Below the pieces are notes generated by a model, which was not told where the DNA came from, ran no database searches, and saw only the letters and a program-made list of their open reading frames with translations. 44,680 nt of DNA, from assembly GCA_002709225.1 (NCBI GenBank), contig PAQH01000077.1, positions 1 to 44,680 of the forward strand. Direction: 5' to 3'. Of the stretch, positions 1 to 9,899 are shown in pieces. The position numbers and the translations under genes were made by a program. Source of the DNA: Planctomycetaceae bacterium. GTDB lineage: Bacteria > Planctomycetota > Planctomycetia > Pirellulales > Pirellulaceae. Position 1 is the stretch's first letter. Each line of letters begins with the position of its first letter.

Positions 1-169
1 CCATCTCCGGCTGCATGCCGCCGTACTTCTGTCGCCAGCAGCAATGGGTCTGTTCAGCAATCTCCAACTGCTGGCAGACCTCGGGCACCTTCATACCCTT
101 GCCGAGGAGAACCTCCGCTCGACGTAACTTCGTAATGATCTGATCCACCGTATGTCGTTTCTGACTCAT
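1..169 (-). CDS. IS3-family transposase OrfA, N-terminal 56 residues (partial)
   Basis: The reading frame starts with ATG at 169-167 and stays open to the window edge. It begins MSQKRHTVDQIITKLRRAEV, followed by a helix-turn-helix segment containing VPEVCQQLEIAEQTHCCWRQ and then KYGGM. This is the standard start of IS3-group OrfA proteins, where the small HTH protein binds the element ends and is fused by frameshifting to the DDE integrase OrfB. The gene is too short within the window to be recognised by length; the call rests on the motif order. A purine-rich Shine-Dalgarno AAAGAGG lies 10 bases upstream of ATG on the minus strand. Completeness of the element cannot be judged. Confidence 0.8.
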   Translation of the reverse strand, partial: MSQKRHTVDQIITKLRRAEVLLGKGMKVPEVCQQLEIAEQTHCCWRQKYGGMQPEM

Positions 170-174
170 CCAAA

Positions 175-210
175 AGAATCCTCTTTGGGCCTGCGGCCCG
201 AAAAGATTCT
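175..210 (-). promoter_or_regulatory. Inverted repeat that would sequester the transposase ribosome-binding site
   Basis: Read on the minus strand, AGAATC (210-205) pairs with GATTCT (180-175) and GGGCC pairs with GGCCC around a GCA loop. The intervening UUUUC and AAAGAG arms pair mostly by A-U and G-U. The right arm contains the AAAGAGG Shine-Dalgarno of the transposase. A transcript starting outside the element would fold this whole stem and hide the site, whereas one starting inside it might not. Such read-through protection is established for IS10 and IS50; here it is inferred from sequence only. Confidence 0.5.
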
Positions 211-245
211 CTCACTCCAACTGGATCAGTTTTAGGGGAGGAGGC

Positions 246-489
246 CATCAACAGTAACACGCATCCTAGAACTCTCCCGAGCCCCGCTATCAACACACCC
301 GTAGCGTGTTACGATGAGAACTGTAGTGCAATTGGTTTCTAAGGGTGGTCCGCTGCCAAACCACAATCTTGCCAAACCGCGATCCTGCAAACACCAACAA
401 CCAGCAGCGTTGCAATTTGGCAGCACCCACCAAGATAGGTGGCCAACATTTCTCACGCTGAGGACACATTCGAGCGATGTAGCGATGTG
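246..489. other. Intergenic region next to the IS end
   Basis: No convincing gene is present. It contains an imperfect 16-base tandem repeat (355-402) and a small inverted repeat, CCACC (427-431) with GGTGG (438-442). An in-frame GTG at 439 would lengthen the downstream methyltransferase by 17 residues, but those residues do not resemble the family, so the later ATG is preferred. Confidence 0.4.
355..402. repeat. Imperfect 16-base tandem repeat
   Basis: GCCAAACCACAATCTT at 355 is followed directly by GCCAAACCGCGATCCT at 371. A weaker third unit begins GCAAACACC at 387. The first two copies differ at three positions. It lies about 110 bases from the estimated IS end. No function is evident. 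Confidence 0.5.
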
Positions 490-1074
490 ATGAAAAACAA
501 GTATTACGCGAAATTCTTCCGGGAGTTTCTCTCTCGGCCTCGCGCGGTTGGAGCTCTGCTACCAAGTTCGCCCCAACTAGCAAAGCGCATGGTCAACAGT
601 ATTGATTGGAACGACGTCGAAGTAACACTGGAATACGGACCCGGGACAGGAGCCTTCACCGGGCAGATTATCCAGCAAATTAGCCCGGATAGCCGTTTCC
701 TCGCGATTGAACTAAGTCCGCAATTTGCTCAGCTACTCGCGACTCAATTTCCACAAGCAACAATCTGTAACGGGAACGTCGCCGACGTCGAATCCATCTG
801 CGCACAACACGATATTGGTCAGGTCGACGCGATTGTCAGTGGTTTACCGTGGGCTGTCTTTCACGATCAGGACCAGGAAAGATACCTCGATGCGATGATG
901 ACTGTGCTGCGCAAACGTGGACAATTTGTAACGTTTGGGTATCTACAAGGTCTCTTACTACCCGCAGCTCGCCGTTTCCGCCGTCGTCTTGAGAAATACT
1001 TTAGCAATGTCGAAGCAAGCTCGCCTGTATGGTCGAACTTCCCCCCGGCAATCTACTACCACTGTCGACGTTGA
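490..1074 (+). CDS. PmtA-like class I SAM-dependent methyltransferase
   Basis: This 194-residue protein probably methylates a phospholipid headgroup or a related small molecule. It opens with FFREFLSRPRAVGALLPSS, the N-terminal signature of the phosphatidylethanolamine N-methyltransferase (PmtA) group, which is related to rRNA adenine dimethylases. SAM-binding motif I is LEYGPGTGAFT (about residues 48-58), followed by an acidic strand end (LAIELSPQF). The catalytic-loop position reads SGLPWA, as in PmtA-type enzymes, instead of the NPPY of nucleic-acid adenine methylases. The length is normal for the family. ATG at 490 is chosen because family homology begins there; GTG at 439 is possible. 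The stop is 13 bases before the GTG of the pseudouridine synthase, suggesting co-transcription. The substrate is not fixed by sequence alone. Confidence 0.75.
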   Translation: MKNKYYAKFFREFLSRPRAVGALLPSSPQLAKRMVNSIDWNDVEVTLEYGPGTGAFTGQIIQQISPDSRFLAIELSPQFAQLLATQFPQATICNGNVADVESICAQHDIGQVDAIVSGLPWAVFHDQDQERYLDAMMTVLRKRGQFVTFGYLQGLLLPAARRFRRRLEKYFSNVEASSPVWSNFPPAIYYHCRR

Positions 1075-1087
1075 CGGAATCCCACCC

Positions 1088-1801
1088 GTGTCAGACACCT
1101 CCCCCGGATTTGAAATACTCGACGAAGATGGACCATGTTTGGTCATCGCGAAGCCCGCTGGCATACCTACCCAAGCACCGCCCCAATACGACAGTCTGGA
1201 ACAGCGTATCAAGCGTTTCCTGAAACAACGCGAAAATCACCCCGGCCAGCCCTATCTGGGCGTGCCACACCGGCTTGACCGACCTGTTTCCGGTGTCATG
1301 CTGTTTGCCCGTAACATCCGTGCAACACGGCGGCTCGCAGAGCAATTTCAAGGTCGAACCATCACCAAGAAATACTGGGCGATTGTCGAAGGCCATTTAC
1401 CCGCGAAGAACGGAACTTGGGTCGACTGGATGAGAAAAATCCCCGGAGTCGCCCAGGCTGAAATCCTGGATCAAGGGCATCCGGATGGTCGAAAAGCAAT
1501 ACTTCATTTTCGGGTGCTACGGCAATCTAACCACTGGGCCTGGCTGGAAATTGAATTAGAGACAGGGCGAACTCATCAGATTCGACTGCAGGCTTCGTCA
1601 CGCGGATTCCCCATATTGGGTGATCACCAATATGGAGCGACAACGCCGTTTGGACCACCCGTCCAGCACAAACGAGACAAGTGGATCGGGCTGCACGCGC
1701 GCAGTATCGCATTCCGCCATCCCATGACCAATACGCACAAACGCAAGACAGCGCCGCTGTCCAATTCCTGGCAGGAACTACTCGACAATGAGGCAAGCTG
1801 A
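1088..1801 (+). CDS. RluA-family pseudouridine synthase
   Basis: Predicted to isomerise uridine to pseudouridine in rRNA or tRNA. The catalytic motif reads PHRLDRPVSGVMLFARN with the essential aspartate in HRLD. The family strand LVIAKPAG comes before it, and ELETGRTHQIRLQ with GDHQYG follows, all in the usual order. From GTG 1088 the product is 237 residues, a typical length for single-domain RluA members without an S4 domain. The frame is open back to 935, inside the preceding gene, but the extra 51 residues are not family-like, so GTG 1088 is preferred; its ribosome-binding site is weak. The target uridine cannot be inferred. It probably shares a transcript with the methyltransferase. Confidence 0.85.
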   Translation: MSDTSPGFEILDEDGPCLVIAKPAGIPTQAPPQYDSLEQRIKRFLKQRENHPGQPYLGVPHRLDRPVSGVMLFARNIRATRRLAEQFQGRTITKKYWAIVEGHLPAKNGTWVDWMRKIPGVAQAEILDQGHPDGRKAILHFRVLRQSNHWAWLEIELETGRTHQIRLQASSRGFPILGDHQYGATTPFGPPVQHKRDKWIGLHARSIAFRHPMTNTHKRKTAPLSNSWQELLDNEAS

Positions 1802-1946
1802 AAAAGGCCTCCGTTTGCCTGGTTCCCTAGTGAGAAAACCCAGCATACTTCAACCAAGTTCATCGCTCGTTACAATACTCGAACCCTTGCAGGGTCGATT
1901 GCATCACACTCTGTGATGTCACCCTGACGTAGCCGTGCAATGATTG

Positions 1947-2501
1947 ATGACACCGCCTCCTCTCGATGACCGACGTCGCGGACTACCCAAACCCCAGTTT
2001 GGATTGGTATTCCTGTTCCTGACGGTGAGCCTGGTTGGCGGAATTTTCGCAGCGACTCGGTATTTCGGCGCTTATGGCGGCTTCGCGGCGTTACTCGGCT
2101 TACTCTGTATTGCCGCGCACGTGATTGGAAATGCATGGGGAACACAGCTACGGCAAAGTGGCAACTTCCCCGTCGATGAAGAGGGCATTCCAATACCGGC
2201 TGCAGGGCGACAAGAAAAGCCGCTCGGCCAGGGTGACTTCGCCCCTATCACTCGGCTCAGCCGGCGTCGTGCATTAGGAGTGTCTGTCACGGTTGCCACG
2301 GTTACCGGTATCCTGGTCGGAATCAGTTTCGCCAGTTACTTTTTTTTCACCAGCGAATCAACCGAAACAACCTGGGAAGATTTCGGCGTGGCCATTCTCG
2401 GATTTGGCATTCTGGGCGGTGTCTGGGCGTTTCTGGGGACCAGTTTCCTGTACGTCACCTGGGGTGCAATACGACAAGCAACGCAAGAATCTGTCAAGTA
2501 A
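1947..2501 (+). CDS. Small multi-pass membrane protein, unknown function
   Basis: I do not recognise this 184-residue protein. It has a short proline- and arginine-rich N-terminus (MTPPPLDDRRRGLPKP), two closely spaced hydrophobic segments (about residues 18-38 and 42-66), a polar linker of about 45 residues, and two further hydrophobic segments (about 110-132 and 147-170). This suggests four transmembrane helices with both ends in the cytoplasm. The linker carries GIPIPAAGR and a basic stretch LSRRRALG just before helix three. The frame also permits a TTG start at 1944, one codon earlier. It faces the OmpA-like gene convergently, with 95 bases between the stops. Codon use looks like its neighbours. 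Confidence 0.6.
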   Translation: MTPPPLDDRRRGLPKPQFGLVFLFLTVSLVGGIFAATRYFGAYGGFAALLGLLCIAAHVIGNAWGTQLRQSGNFPVDEEGIPIPAAGRQEKPLGQGDFAPITRLSRRRALGVSVTVATVTGILVGISFASYFFFTSESTETTWEDFGVAILGFGILGGVWAFLGTSFLYVTWGAIRQATQESVK

Positions 2502-2596
2502 TCCAGCCTGGCGACATCCATTCACAAACGAACCTTGGTTACCCAGCAGCGGTCAAGTCCGCGATACTTTTGAGACGGTAAGGGTCGATTCCAGAG

Positions 2597-3418
2597 CTAA
2601 GATGACCGATCCGGATAAATGACAATCTCGATGCGGCGGTTCTTTACCCGCCCCATCGGCGTCGCGTTGGAAACGCGCGGATGGTTCGCGCCGTGGGAAA
2701 CTGTCATCATCTGGTACGTGGGAAAACGCTGCCCGCTGGAGAATTGCTTCAACACGGTTTGCGCCTGGGCCGCGGCCAACTGATGAGGGCTGATCCCTCC
2801 CACCAAAGGAGCGTTATCGGTGTGACCTTCTATGCCGATATGGTGATCCGAATAGTTGCGAGTGATGACAGCGGCAACTCGGTCCAGCAATTCAACACCA
2901 ACGGGTGTGAGCTGTGACGACCGGGAGTGAAATAGTTGATCAGCCGGTAACGCGACACGAATTACATCGGCATCGCGGCGCACTTCCAATCCTGGAATGG
3001 TGATCATCTGAAGAGGCTGGCCACCACTACGATTGGCTCGGATCGTCGCACCCCCGCGTGCACGTGTTGCTGCTGTAAGTCGGTCAACTTTCTTGTCAGC
3101 ATCCTGCTTTGCTTGTTGCCATTGTCGGGCCAAAGAAGCCGTTTCATTCAACTGTTGTCTTAACAGCCGGATCTGCTCCGCCATTTGCTGGGTACGTTGC
3201 TGGTCCTGGGCCAACCGCATCTGCAAATCCAAATTGTCCTGATCAAGCTGCCCTAAACGTCGCTCACGTTCTTGTAATTGACGGGCCTGCAGTGTTGTAG
3301 TTTGACTTCGTCCGCCTAAGCCCTGATGAGACAAGAAGGGGCGGCCTTCCTGGCACCCGACAAAAGCGGGTAGGGTAAAGACAAACAAGCTGGCGAAACG
3401 CAGGATTTGATGCATCAT
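2597..3418 (-). CDS. OmpA-type peptidoglycan-associated lipoprotein with coiled coil
   Basis: A predicted envelope anchor: lipid-modified at the N-terminus, with a C-terminal OmpA domain that binds peptidoglycan. From the double ATG at 3418/3415 the protein starts MMHQILRFASLFVFTLPAFVGCQEG, a signal peptide ending in a plausible lipobox cysteine. A long Q/L/R-rich coiled coil follows (about residues 40-120, e.g. QARQLQERERRLGQL). The OmpA domain includes IGIEGHTDNAPLVGG and GRVKNRRIEIVIYP. The Asp of GHTD and the Arg of NRR, which contact diaminopimelate in this family, are retained. GGGAG upstream supports the start; an earlier in-frame start at 3463 would put charged residues before the signal. 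It is divergent from the Gfo/Idh gene at 3865. Confidence 0.85.
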   Translation of the reverse strand: MMHQILRFASLFVFTLPAFVGCQEGRPFLSHQGLGGRSQTTTLQARQLQERERRLGQLDQDNLDLQMRLAQDQQRTQQMAEQIRLLRQQLNETASLARQWQQAKQDADKKVDRLTAATRARGGATIRANRSGGQPLQMITIPGLEVRRDADVIRVALPADQLFHSRSSQLTPVGVELLDRVAAVITRNYSDHHIGIEGHTDNAPLVGGISPHQLAAAQAQTVLKQFSSGQRFPTYQMMTVSHGANHPRVSNATPMGRVKNRRIEIVIYPDRSS

Positions 3419-3771
3419 CCTGCTCCCAGGAAGGGCCCTGCCCATAATCCGGCAAGGGCTCAAAATAGAACCACACTAGACACCTGTATCGGCCACCCAA
3501 CAAGCTCAGATAGCCGGCCAAAGAGTAGCAACGCATGGCTGGTCCGCCAAGGGCATTTCCCACCGCAATCAGAATCGCCTGGCCCCTCTGCAGAGTGTGC
3601 GAGCACTGTAGCAATCCATTGTGTCATTCCGTTGAAACCAACTTCGTGCTAGCAGTATACGAATACCCTCACCCAATCGCCTCAAAACGCGCGACATCGC
3701 AAGGCACAACTCCCCAACGGTTAACCCTGTTGGCTAACTCAAATCCAGTCGCGAACGGGTAAGGGTGTCGG

Positions 3772-3777
3772 TATAAT
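3772..3777 (+). promoter_or_regulatory. Candidate -10 hexamer for the Gfo/Idh gene
   Basis: An exact TATAAT lies 88 bases before the ATG at 3865. No convincing -35 hexamer sits 16-18 bases upstream, so this is weak promoter evidence. If used, transcription would start near 3784, placing the 3792-3824 hairpin almost at the 5' end of the mRNA. Confidence 0.3.
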
Positions 3778-3791
3778 GGCGTTCCAAATCA

Positions 3792-3824
3792 CCGCTGGGC
3801 GGGTACACTCACCGGCCCCAGCGG
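3792..3824 (+). promoter_or_regulatory. Strong inverted repeat in the 5' leader
   Basis: CCGCTGGG (3792-3799) pairs perfectly with CCCAGCGG (3817-3824), and GGT (3802-3804) can pair with ACC (3811-3813) inside. It ends 40 bases before the start codon and has no T-run, so it is not a standard terminator. It may be an mRNA-stabilising stem or a protein-binding dyad. Confidence 0.35.
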
Positions 3825-3864
3825 GCTTCCCATCTGCTTATCTCATATTGCCGCAACCCATTCC

Positions 3865-4872
3865 ATGAAGTTACGCGTAGGCCTTGTTGGCCTGGGTCAT
3901 GCCTGGGAAAACCGCTACCGCACAGCGTTACTTTCACTAGCAGATCGATTCCAAGTTCAAGCCGTGTGCACTCCAGTCTCGGTGCGCGCTGAGCAGGTTG
4001 CTCGCGAGTTGGGAGCAACGGTAATCGACGGCTATCGTGCGATGTCAATTCGCTCTGACATTGATGCGATTCTAATGCTCGCCCCGGATTGGTATGGCCC
4101 GCTACCAATTCTGGCCGCCTGTGAGGCAGGCAAGGCAATCTACTGTGCCGCGGCGTTAGACATCGACCCCCGGCGTGCGATCGAGGTCCGGGAAAAAGTC
4201 GATCTTTCAGGTGTCGCCTTTATGGCCGAGTTCGCACGTCGACATGCTCCCGCTACCCTTCGCCTGAAGGAACTAATCGCAACACGACTGGGGCCACCGC
4301 GCCTGCTGTTTTGCCACGACCGGCTACAAACCAGCGACAAACAGAAGCAACGCTACGGACTCCCTCATCCGTCGATAACGAGAGATCTAATCGAACTAGT
4401 CGACTGGTGCTCGTGGGTCGTCGGCAGCCGTCCTGTCTCAGTCATAGGTACCAACCGAAAACAATCCACCGACGGTAAAGACGATTACCGGGCATTAAGC
4501 CTAGACTTCGCGGCCGCAACAGAGAGCGGCGAAGGCCCCCTCGCCCAAATCAGTTGCGGCCAATACTTATCGCCAAAATGGCCCGAAGCGGTCGGCTTCC
4601 GGCCTCCGGCGGAACTGCAGGTTTGCTGCGAAAACGGCGCCGCCTTTATCGACTTGCCCTCGTCACTTGTATGGTACGACGAGGCTGGGCGACATATGGA
4701 GTCATTGGAAATGGACCGGCCTGTAGGCGAGCAACTACTCACTCAGTTTCACCGCGCCGTTACAAGTCTAGTACGGCGAACTCAAGATCTCGATGATGCA
4801 TATGCGGCACTTCAAGTCGTCATGGCGGCACAAGACAGTCACGATGAGGGGCATCGTGTTGTCTTAAACTAA
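3865..4872 (+). CDS. Gfo/Idh/MocA-family protein lacking the catalytic lysine
   Basis: The 335-residue protein has an N-terminal Rossmann fold (VGLVGLGHAWENRY, residues 5-18) and the general architecture of NAD(P)-dependent sugar or inositol dehydrogenases. The family motif EKP, whose lysine is catalytic, should fall around residues 95-97, but here the sequence is IYCAAALDID. The second-half catalytic region reads ITRDLIELVDW and lacks the usual histidine of the HxxD-type motif. Both changes suggest a non-oxidoreductase role, such as a binding or regulatory protein, or altered chemistry. The substrate is unknown. Start ATG 3865 is well placed for the Rossmann strand. The gene stands alone and converges on thiC. 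Confidence 0.75.
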   Translation: MKLRVGLVGLGHAWENRYRTALLSLADRFQVQAVCTPVSVRAEQVARELGATVIDGYRAMSIRSDIDAILMLAPDWYGPLPILAACEAGKAIYCAAALDIDPRRAIEVREKVDLSGVAFMAEFARRHAPATLRLKELIATRLGPPRLLFCHDRLQTSDKQKQRYGLPHPSITRDLIELVDWCSWVVGSRPVSVIGTNRKQSTDGKDDYRALSLDFAAATESGEGPLAQISCGQYLSPKWPEAVGFRPPAELQVCCENGAAFIDLPSSLVWYDEAGRHMESLEMDRPVGEQLLTQFHRAVTSLVRRTQDLDDAYAALQVVMAAQDSHDEGHRVVLN

Positions 4873-4975
4873 GTGGTGGTCATTCACTCAGTCCTCAGTA
4901 CCTATTGACGCGACACTGAACCTGCTTGTGGGTTTCTCTCCGCGCATCGACGAGATAATTCGAACGCGTGTCAAT

Positions 4976-6672
<1,697 letters not shown>

Positions 6673-9600
6673 CTATTGCCTCAGGTAGCGAAACAAATCA
6701 CGTCGCTGTTGTGGTGTGAGAGGGTCGAGAAGTCCGTTCGGCATCAGAGACGTGGTAGTCGCGCGGAGCGAAACAAGCTGCTTGCGGGCAATCCGTGTTT
6801 TCTGGTTCTTCGCGTCCGCTAAGGTCACACTAGCAGCGTCTTCTTTGAATAACAGACCAGTGACAACACGGCCACTGTCAGTTGTCGCCGCAAACTGCAA
6901 ATAATCGCGGCGAATCACGGCACTCGGGTCAACAAGATTTGCCAGTAACGCCGCCGAATCCTTCCTGTTGGTTGAAGTCAGGTCAGGTCCTAATTGTGCT
7001 CCCTCTCCAAATAGCCGGTGGCAAGTGGCACATAACTTGCCGAAAACCTCTTTACCGCGTTTCGCATCACCAGTACCGGTCCGCAAATCATTGTTGTAAC
7101 GCCTCATAATCGCCAGCTTGTCTTCCGTCGTTCCTGGCTGAATGTTACCCCAGAATTTTTGAACTTCGGCGTCGAGTTTCGCATCCCGGTGTAGAGCAAT
7201 CGTTCTCAATTGGCTCAACGGTACTTCTTTGACATCAATTCGACCTTTGGCGATGGCATTCAAAAACGACCGTGCAGTAGCAACACGACTAAACAATACC
7301 TCACGCGCCTGAAACCTAACCTGGGCAGACATGAGCGGGTATTTGTCCAAGATGGCATCACTGACACGTGGATCGTCAAAGCGGGCCATCACGCGTAATC
7401 CCGCACGCTGCAGTTCGGGGACTTCTGTTCCCGCAAACGAGGCCAACACGACAGGCAGGCAATCGGGTTGACCAAATTGCTCAAGCAGTTTGAATAGCGG
7501 AGCCAGCTGAGCCGGTTCGTCCAGCGCAGACAACTGGCGTTTCAGGTGCCGGTAGGCCGTCCGGCTATCCGTTAGCAATGCCAGATGCAGGGCCGACGTT
7601 TCATTGGGATGGGTTTGCCACCATTGCTGTAGATACGTTCGCAAACCTACGGAAACTGGGCCATACTCTGCGACCTCGGCGTCAGCGGTACCATGGTCAG
7701 GCCGGGCAAATGTAGCGAACAGACCTCCCTGTCCGATCCCACCAATACCGGTCGCTCGTTCGGAAAGTCCGCGAGCCAACCCCACATGCATGGCTTTCCG
7801 CTGTTCCAGCGGCGCTGTAGTAAGCAGTTGTAAACAAGCATCATAACCCTCTCCCGTCCCACCCGCTGCCCAACGCCGTACCAAGCGTAATCGATGTTCT
7901 TGAAGGCCTGCCTTCTTCCAGGCATCCGAACTGCCAAAAAAAAGCACCAACTCGTGCCGCTTTGCCATGGCGTGTTGTTCCAGTCCCCACCAAAGTAGGA
8001 GCGGAGCAAACGGATCCTCCCGATCCAGCTGTCGTTCCAACAAATGTCGGATAATAGGCCACCCCTGCTCCGCAGGCAGCCTACGGGCAGTTGCCGCCAA
8101 TTGGCAGCGAACGACAACCGAATTGTCACTTGCTGCCAGATCACGCAGTAACGTACTTAATGGGTCAGCAACTGTTTTACGATCACCCAAGAGACGCACC
8201 ATCCAACTGCGAATTGCTGGGTCGGAATGCCCCAGGAAATATTTGGCGGTTTCAAGATCGATGCCACCGCAAGCATGCAACCCCCACAGCGCTGCCAGTT
8301 CTGGAGGTGTGGCAGTAGGCCGATTCGATGTCCCCGGCCGTTCAAGACCATTCTCTGTTTTCCTTTTTGACCCTGAATACAAAGTCAACCAACTCCGCAA
8401 CAACGGGACCGCAGCCGGATCTTTTCGACTGGCCAGTTCAACTCTCGCTCGACCGGCATACCAGGCATTCGGATGGCGTAACAGAGCAACCAATTCCGTT
8501 GTCGTGCGCAACCGCACATCGGAAACACGCGCACTATTACCTGTGCGCCCCTCAATCCGGTAAATGCGACCATTGCTGCGATCCCAAGCGGCATCTGGGT
8601 CAGGATGGGAAGTACGACGATCGTAGAAATCGCAGATATAGAGTGAGCCGTCAGGGGACAGACACACATCCGTTGGTCCAAACCAGGTGTCATGGGAGTT
8701 CAACAGGCGTCCGGCAAACTTTGCTGAAAAGGTCGATCCGCGCGGTCTTACGTCCCACCACGAAGCCGAATGCCCCAGAAAGTTCCCTGCAATAAACGCA
8801 TGGCGAAAGCGGTCTGGAAAAGACTGACCTAGATAGATCGTCCCACCAGTCGGTGGTCCCCCCGGGACTTGATCCCGCTGCAATGGCCCAAAATAACCGT
8901 ACGCAAATCGATTGTGCAGTGGTCCGTGCTTGCCAAAACTCTTGTAGTAATAGGCACCTTGCCAAGCGTGCACAAAGGGTCCACCGTTGGTGCTGTAAAA
9001 TAGATTCCCCAACACATCAAACGTCAAACCAAATGTATTACCGCCACCCTCGCAAAATAGCTCGAATTGTTTCGTGAGAGGATGGTAGCGCCAGACTCCC
9101 TGTTGAAATTCAATTCCCCGAATGCGGCAAGTTGTCGTACTACCATTCACGCCATACAACCAACCATCCGGTCCCCAAGTAAGGTGGTTGGCTAATGACT
9201 GTGCATCTTCCATACCAAATCCCTTGAGTAACACCTGGGGATCCGAATCGGGAATATCATCTCGGTCCCGATCCGGATAAAACAACAGATAGGGAACCTG
9301 CAAGACAAATACACCCCCATGTCCGAAGGCCAGGCCCGTTGCCAAGTTCAGGCCATCGACAAAATCTCGGCACCGGTCAACGCGGCCATCACCATCCGTA
9401 TCCTCCAAGATTGAGATCCGGTCGGATCCACGAGGACCATGCGGCGGAGGCTTGGGAATCCGGTCGTAGACCGTTCGCGACCAGCGGTCCATTTTCGTAC
9501 GTTTCAACCCTGCGGGATTAGGGTATTGCAGATACTGAATCGTCCAGAGGCGACCTCGGTCGTCAACCTTGACGAGAATCGGCTGCCGCACTTCTGGTTC

Positions 9601-9747
9601 GCTGGCGAATAGCCGGATTCTCAATCCTTCAGCTACCTGCATTCGGCTTTCGGCCTCCTTAGGTGTGAACCCCTGGCCACAGGCTGCCGACACAGGAGCA
9701 AGGCAGCGAATACCGATACACAGGACTACAAAGTACCTGCCTCTCAT
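6673..9747 (-). CDS. PVC-type heme-binding dehydrogenase: beta-propeller, HEAT repeats, cytochrome c
   Basis: A 1024-residue exported protein of a family common in planctomycetes, presumed to oxidise an unknown substrate and pass electrons to its heme. The signal peptide spans about residues 1-25 (ending CGQGFTPKEA). Residues ~35-400 form a sorbosone/glucose-dehydrogenase-like propeller (VDDRGRLWTIQYLQYPNP, SILEDTDGDGRVDRCRDF, GTIYLGQSFPDRFRHA). Residues ~410-860 are alpha-helical HEAT-like repeats. The C-terminal cytochrome c domain has CATCH at 906-910 for covalent heme and a candidate axial methionine in SLMPNG near 1002. The start has the expected export signal. It is followed by thiC and preceded, after 150 bases, by the Bat operon on the same strand. 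Its substrate cannot be read from sequence. Confidence 0.9.
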   Translation of the reverse strand: MRGRYFVVLCIGIRCLAPVSAACGQGFTPKEAESRMQVAEGLRIRLFASEPEVRQPILVKVDDRGRLWTIQYLQYPNPAGLKRTKMDRWSRTVYDRIPKPPPHGPRGSDRISILEDTDGDGRVDRCRDFVDGLNLATGLAFGHGGVFVLQVPYLLFYPDRDRDDIPDSDPQVLLKGFGMEDAQSLANHLTWGPDGWLYGVNGSTTTCRIRGIEFQQGVWRYHPLTKQFELFCEGGGNTFGLTFDVLGNLFYSTNGGPFVHAWQGAYYYKSFGKHGPLHNRFAYGYFGPLQRDQVPGGPPTGGTIYLGQSFPDRFRHAFIAGNFLGHSASWWDVRPRGSTFSAKFAGRLLNSHDTWFGPTDVCLSPDGSLYICDFYDRRTSHPDPDAAWDRSNGRIYRIEGRTGNSARVSDVRLRTTTELVALLRHPNAWYAGRARVELASRKDPAAVPLLRSWLTLYSGSKRKTENGLERPGTSNRPTATPPELAALWGLHACGGIDLETAKYFLGHSDPAIRSWMVRLLGDRKTVADPLSTLLRDLAASDNSVVVRCQLAATARRLPAEQGWPIIRHLLERQLDREDPFAPLLLWWGLEQHAMAKRHELVLFFGSSDAWKKAGLQEHRLRLVRRWAAGGTGEGYDACLQLLTTAPLEQRKAMHVGLARGLSERATGIGGIGQGGLFATFARPDHGTADAEVAEYGPVSVGLRTYLQQWWQTHPNETSALHLALLTDSRTAYRHLKRQLSALDEPAQLAPLFKLLEQFGQPDCLPVVLASFAGTEVPELQRAGLRVMARFDDPRVSDAILDKYPLMSAQVRFQAREVLFSRVATARSFLNAIAKGRIDVKEVPLSQLRTIALHRDAKLDAEVQKFWGNIQPGTTEDKLAIMRRYNNDLRTGTGDAKRGKEVFGKLCATCHRLFGEGAQLGPDLTSTNRKDSAALLANLVDPSAVIRRDYLQFAATTDSGRVVTGLLFKEDAASVTLADAKNQKTRIARKQLVSLRATTTSLMPNGLLDPLTPQQRRDLFRYLRQ

Positions 9748-9899
9748 TACTTGTCCTCAAATCTTTCCGGAAATTGAACTATCCATACACGACGCGACAA
9801 CGCAACTCGCGCAGCAGCAACCCACAGCAACTGCCGGCCCGCGGGCATCCAACCAACGCGCGGTGGCAAAAGTCTAACCGACCTCAACCTTGGGAGTCA

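Larger units (their letters stand above)
1..245 (-). mobile_element. End of an IS3-type insertion sequence (partial, runs off left edge)
   Basis: The first ~245 bases hold the 5' end of an OrfA-type transposase gene on the minus strand plus its non-coding leader. The element continues beyond position 1, so the OrfB integrase half and the other end are not visible. The outer boundary is estimated near 240-245, where the leader gives way to unrelated intergenic sequence; the terminal inverted repeat and any target duplication cannot be confirmed with one end only. The family assignment rests on the OrfA N-terminus, a helix-turn-helix protein of the IS3 group. A 36-base inverted repeat lies between the element's end and the start codon and is listed separately. 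Confidence 0.75.
3419..3864. other. Divergent intergenic region (OmpA lipoprotein / Gfo-Idh protein)
   Basis: This 446-base gap has no convincing gene. It holds a perfect TATAAT hexamer on the plus strand (3772-3777) and a strong inverted repeat (3792-3824), both upstream of the plus-strand gene. On the minus strand a TATACT hexamer (3659-3654) could be a -10 for the lipoprotein gene, but I found no matching -35. Confidence 0.4.

Noticed and set aside
1801..1860. Intrinsic terminator after the pseudouridine synthase
   Set aside because: AGGC/GCCT pairing near the stop is only 4-5 bp and has no T-run.
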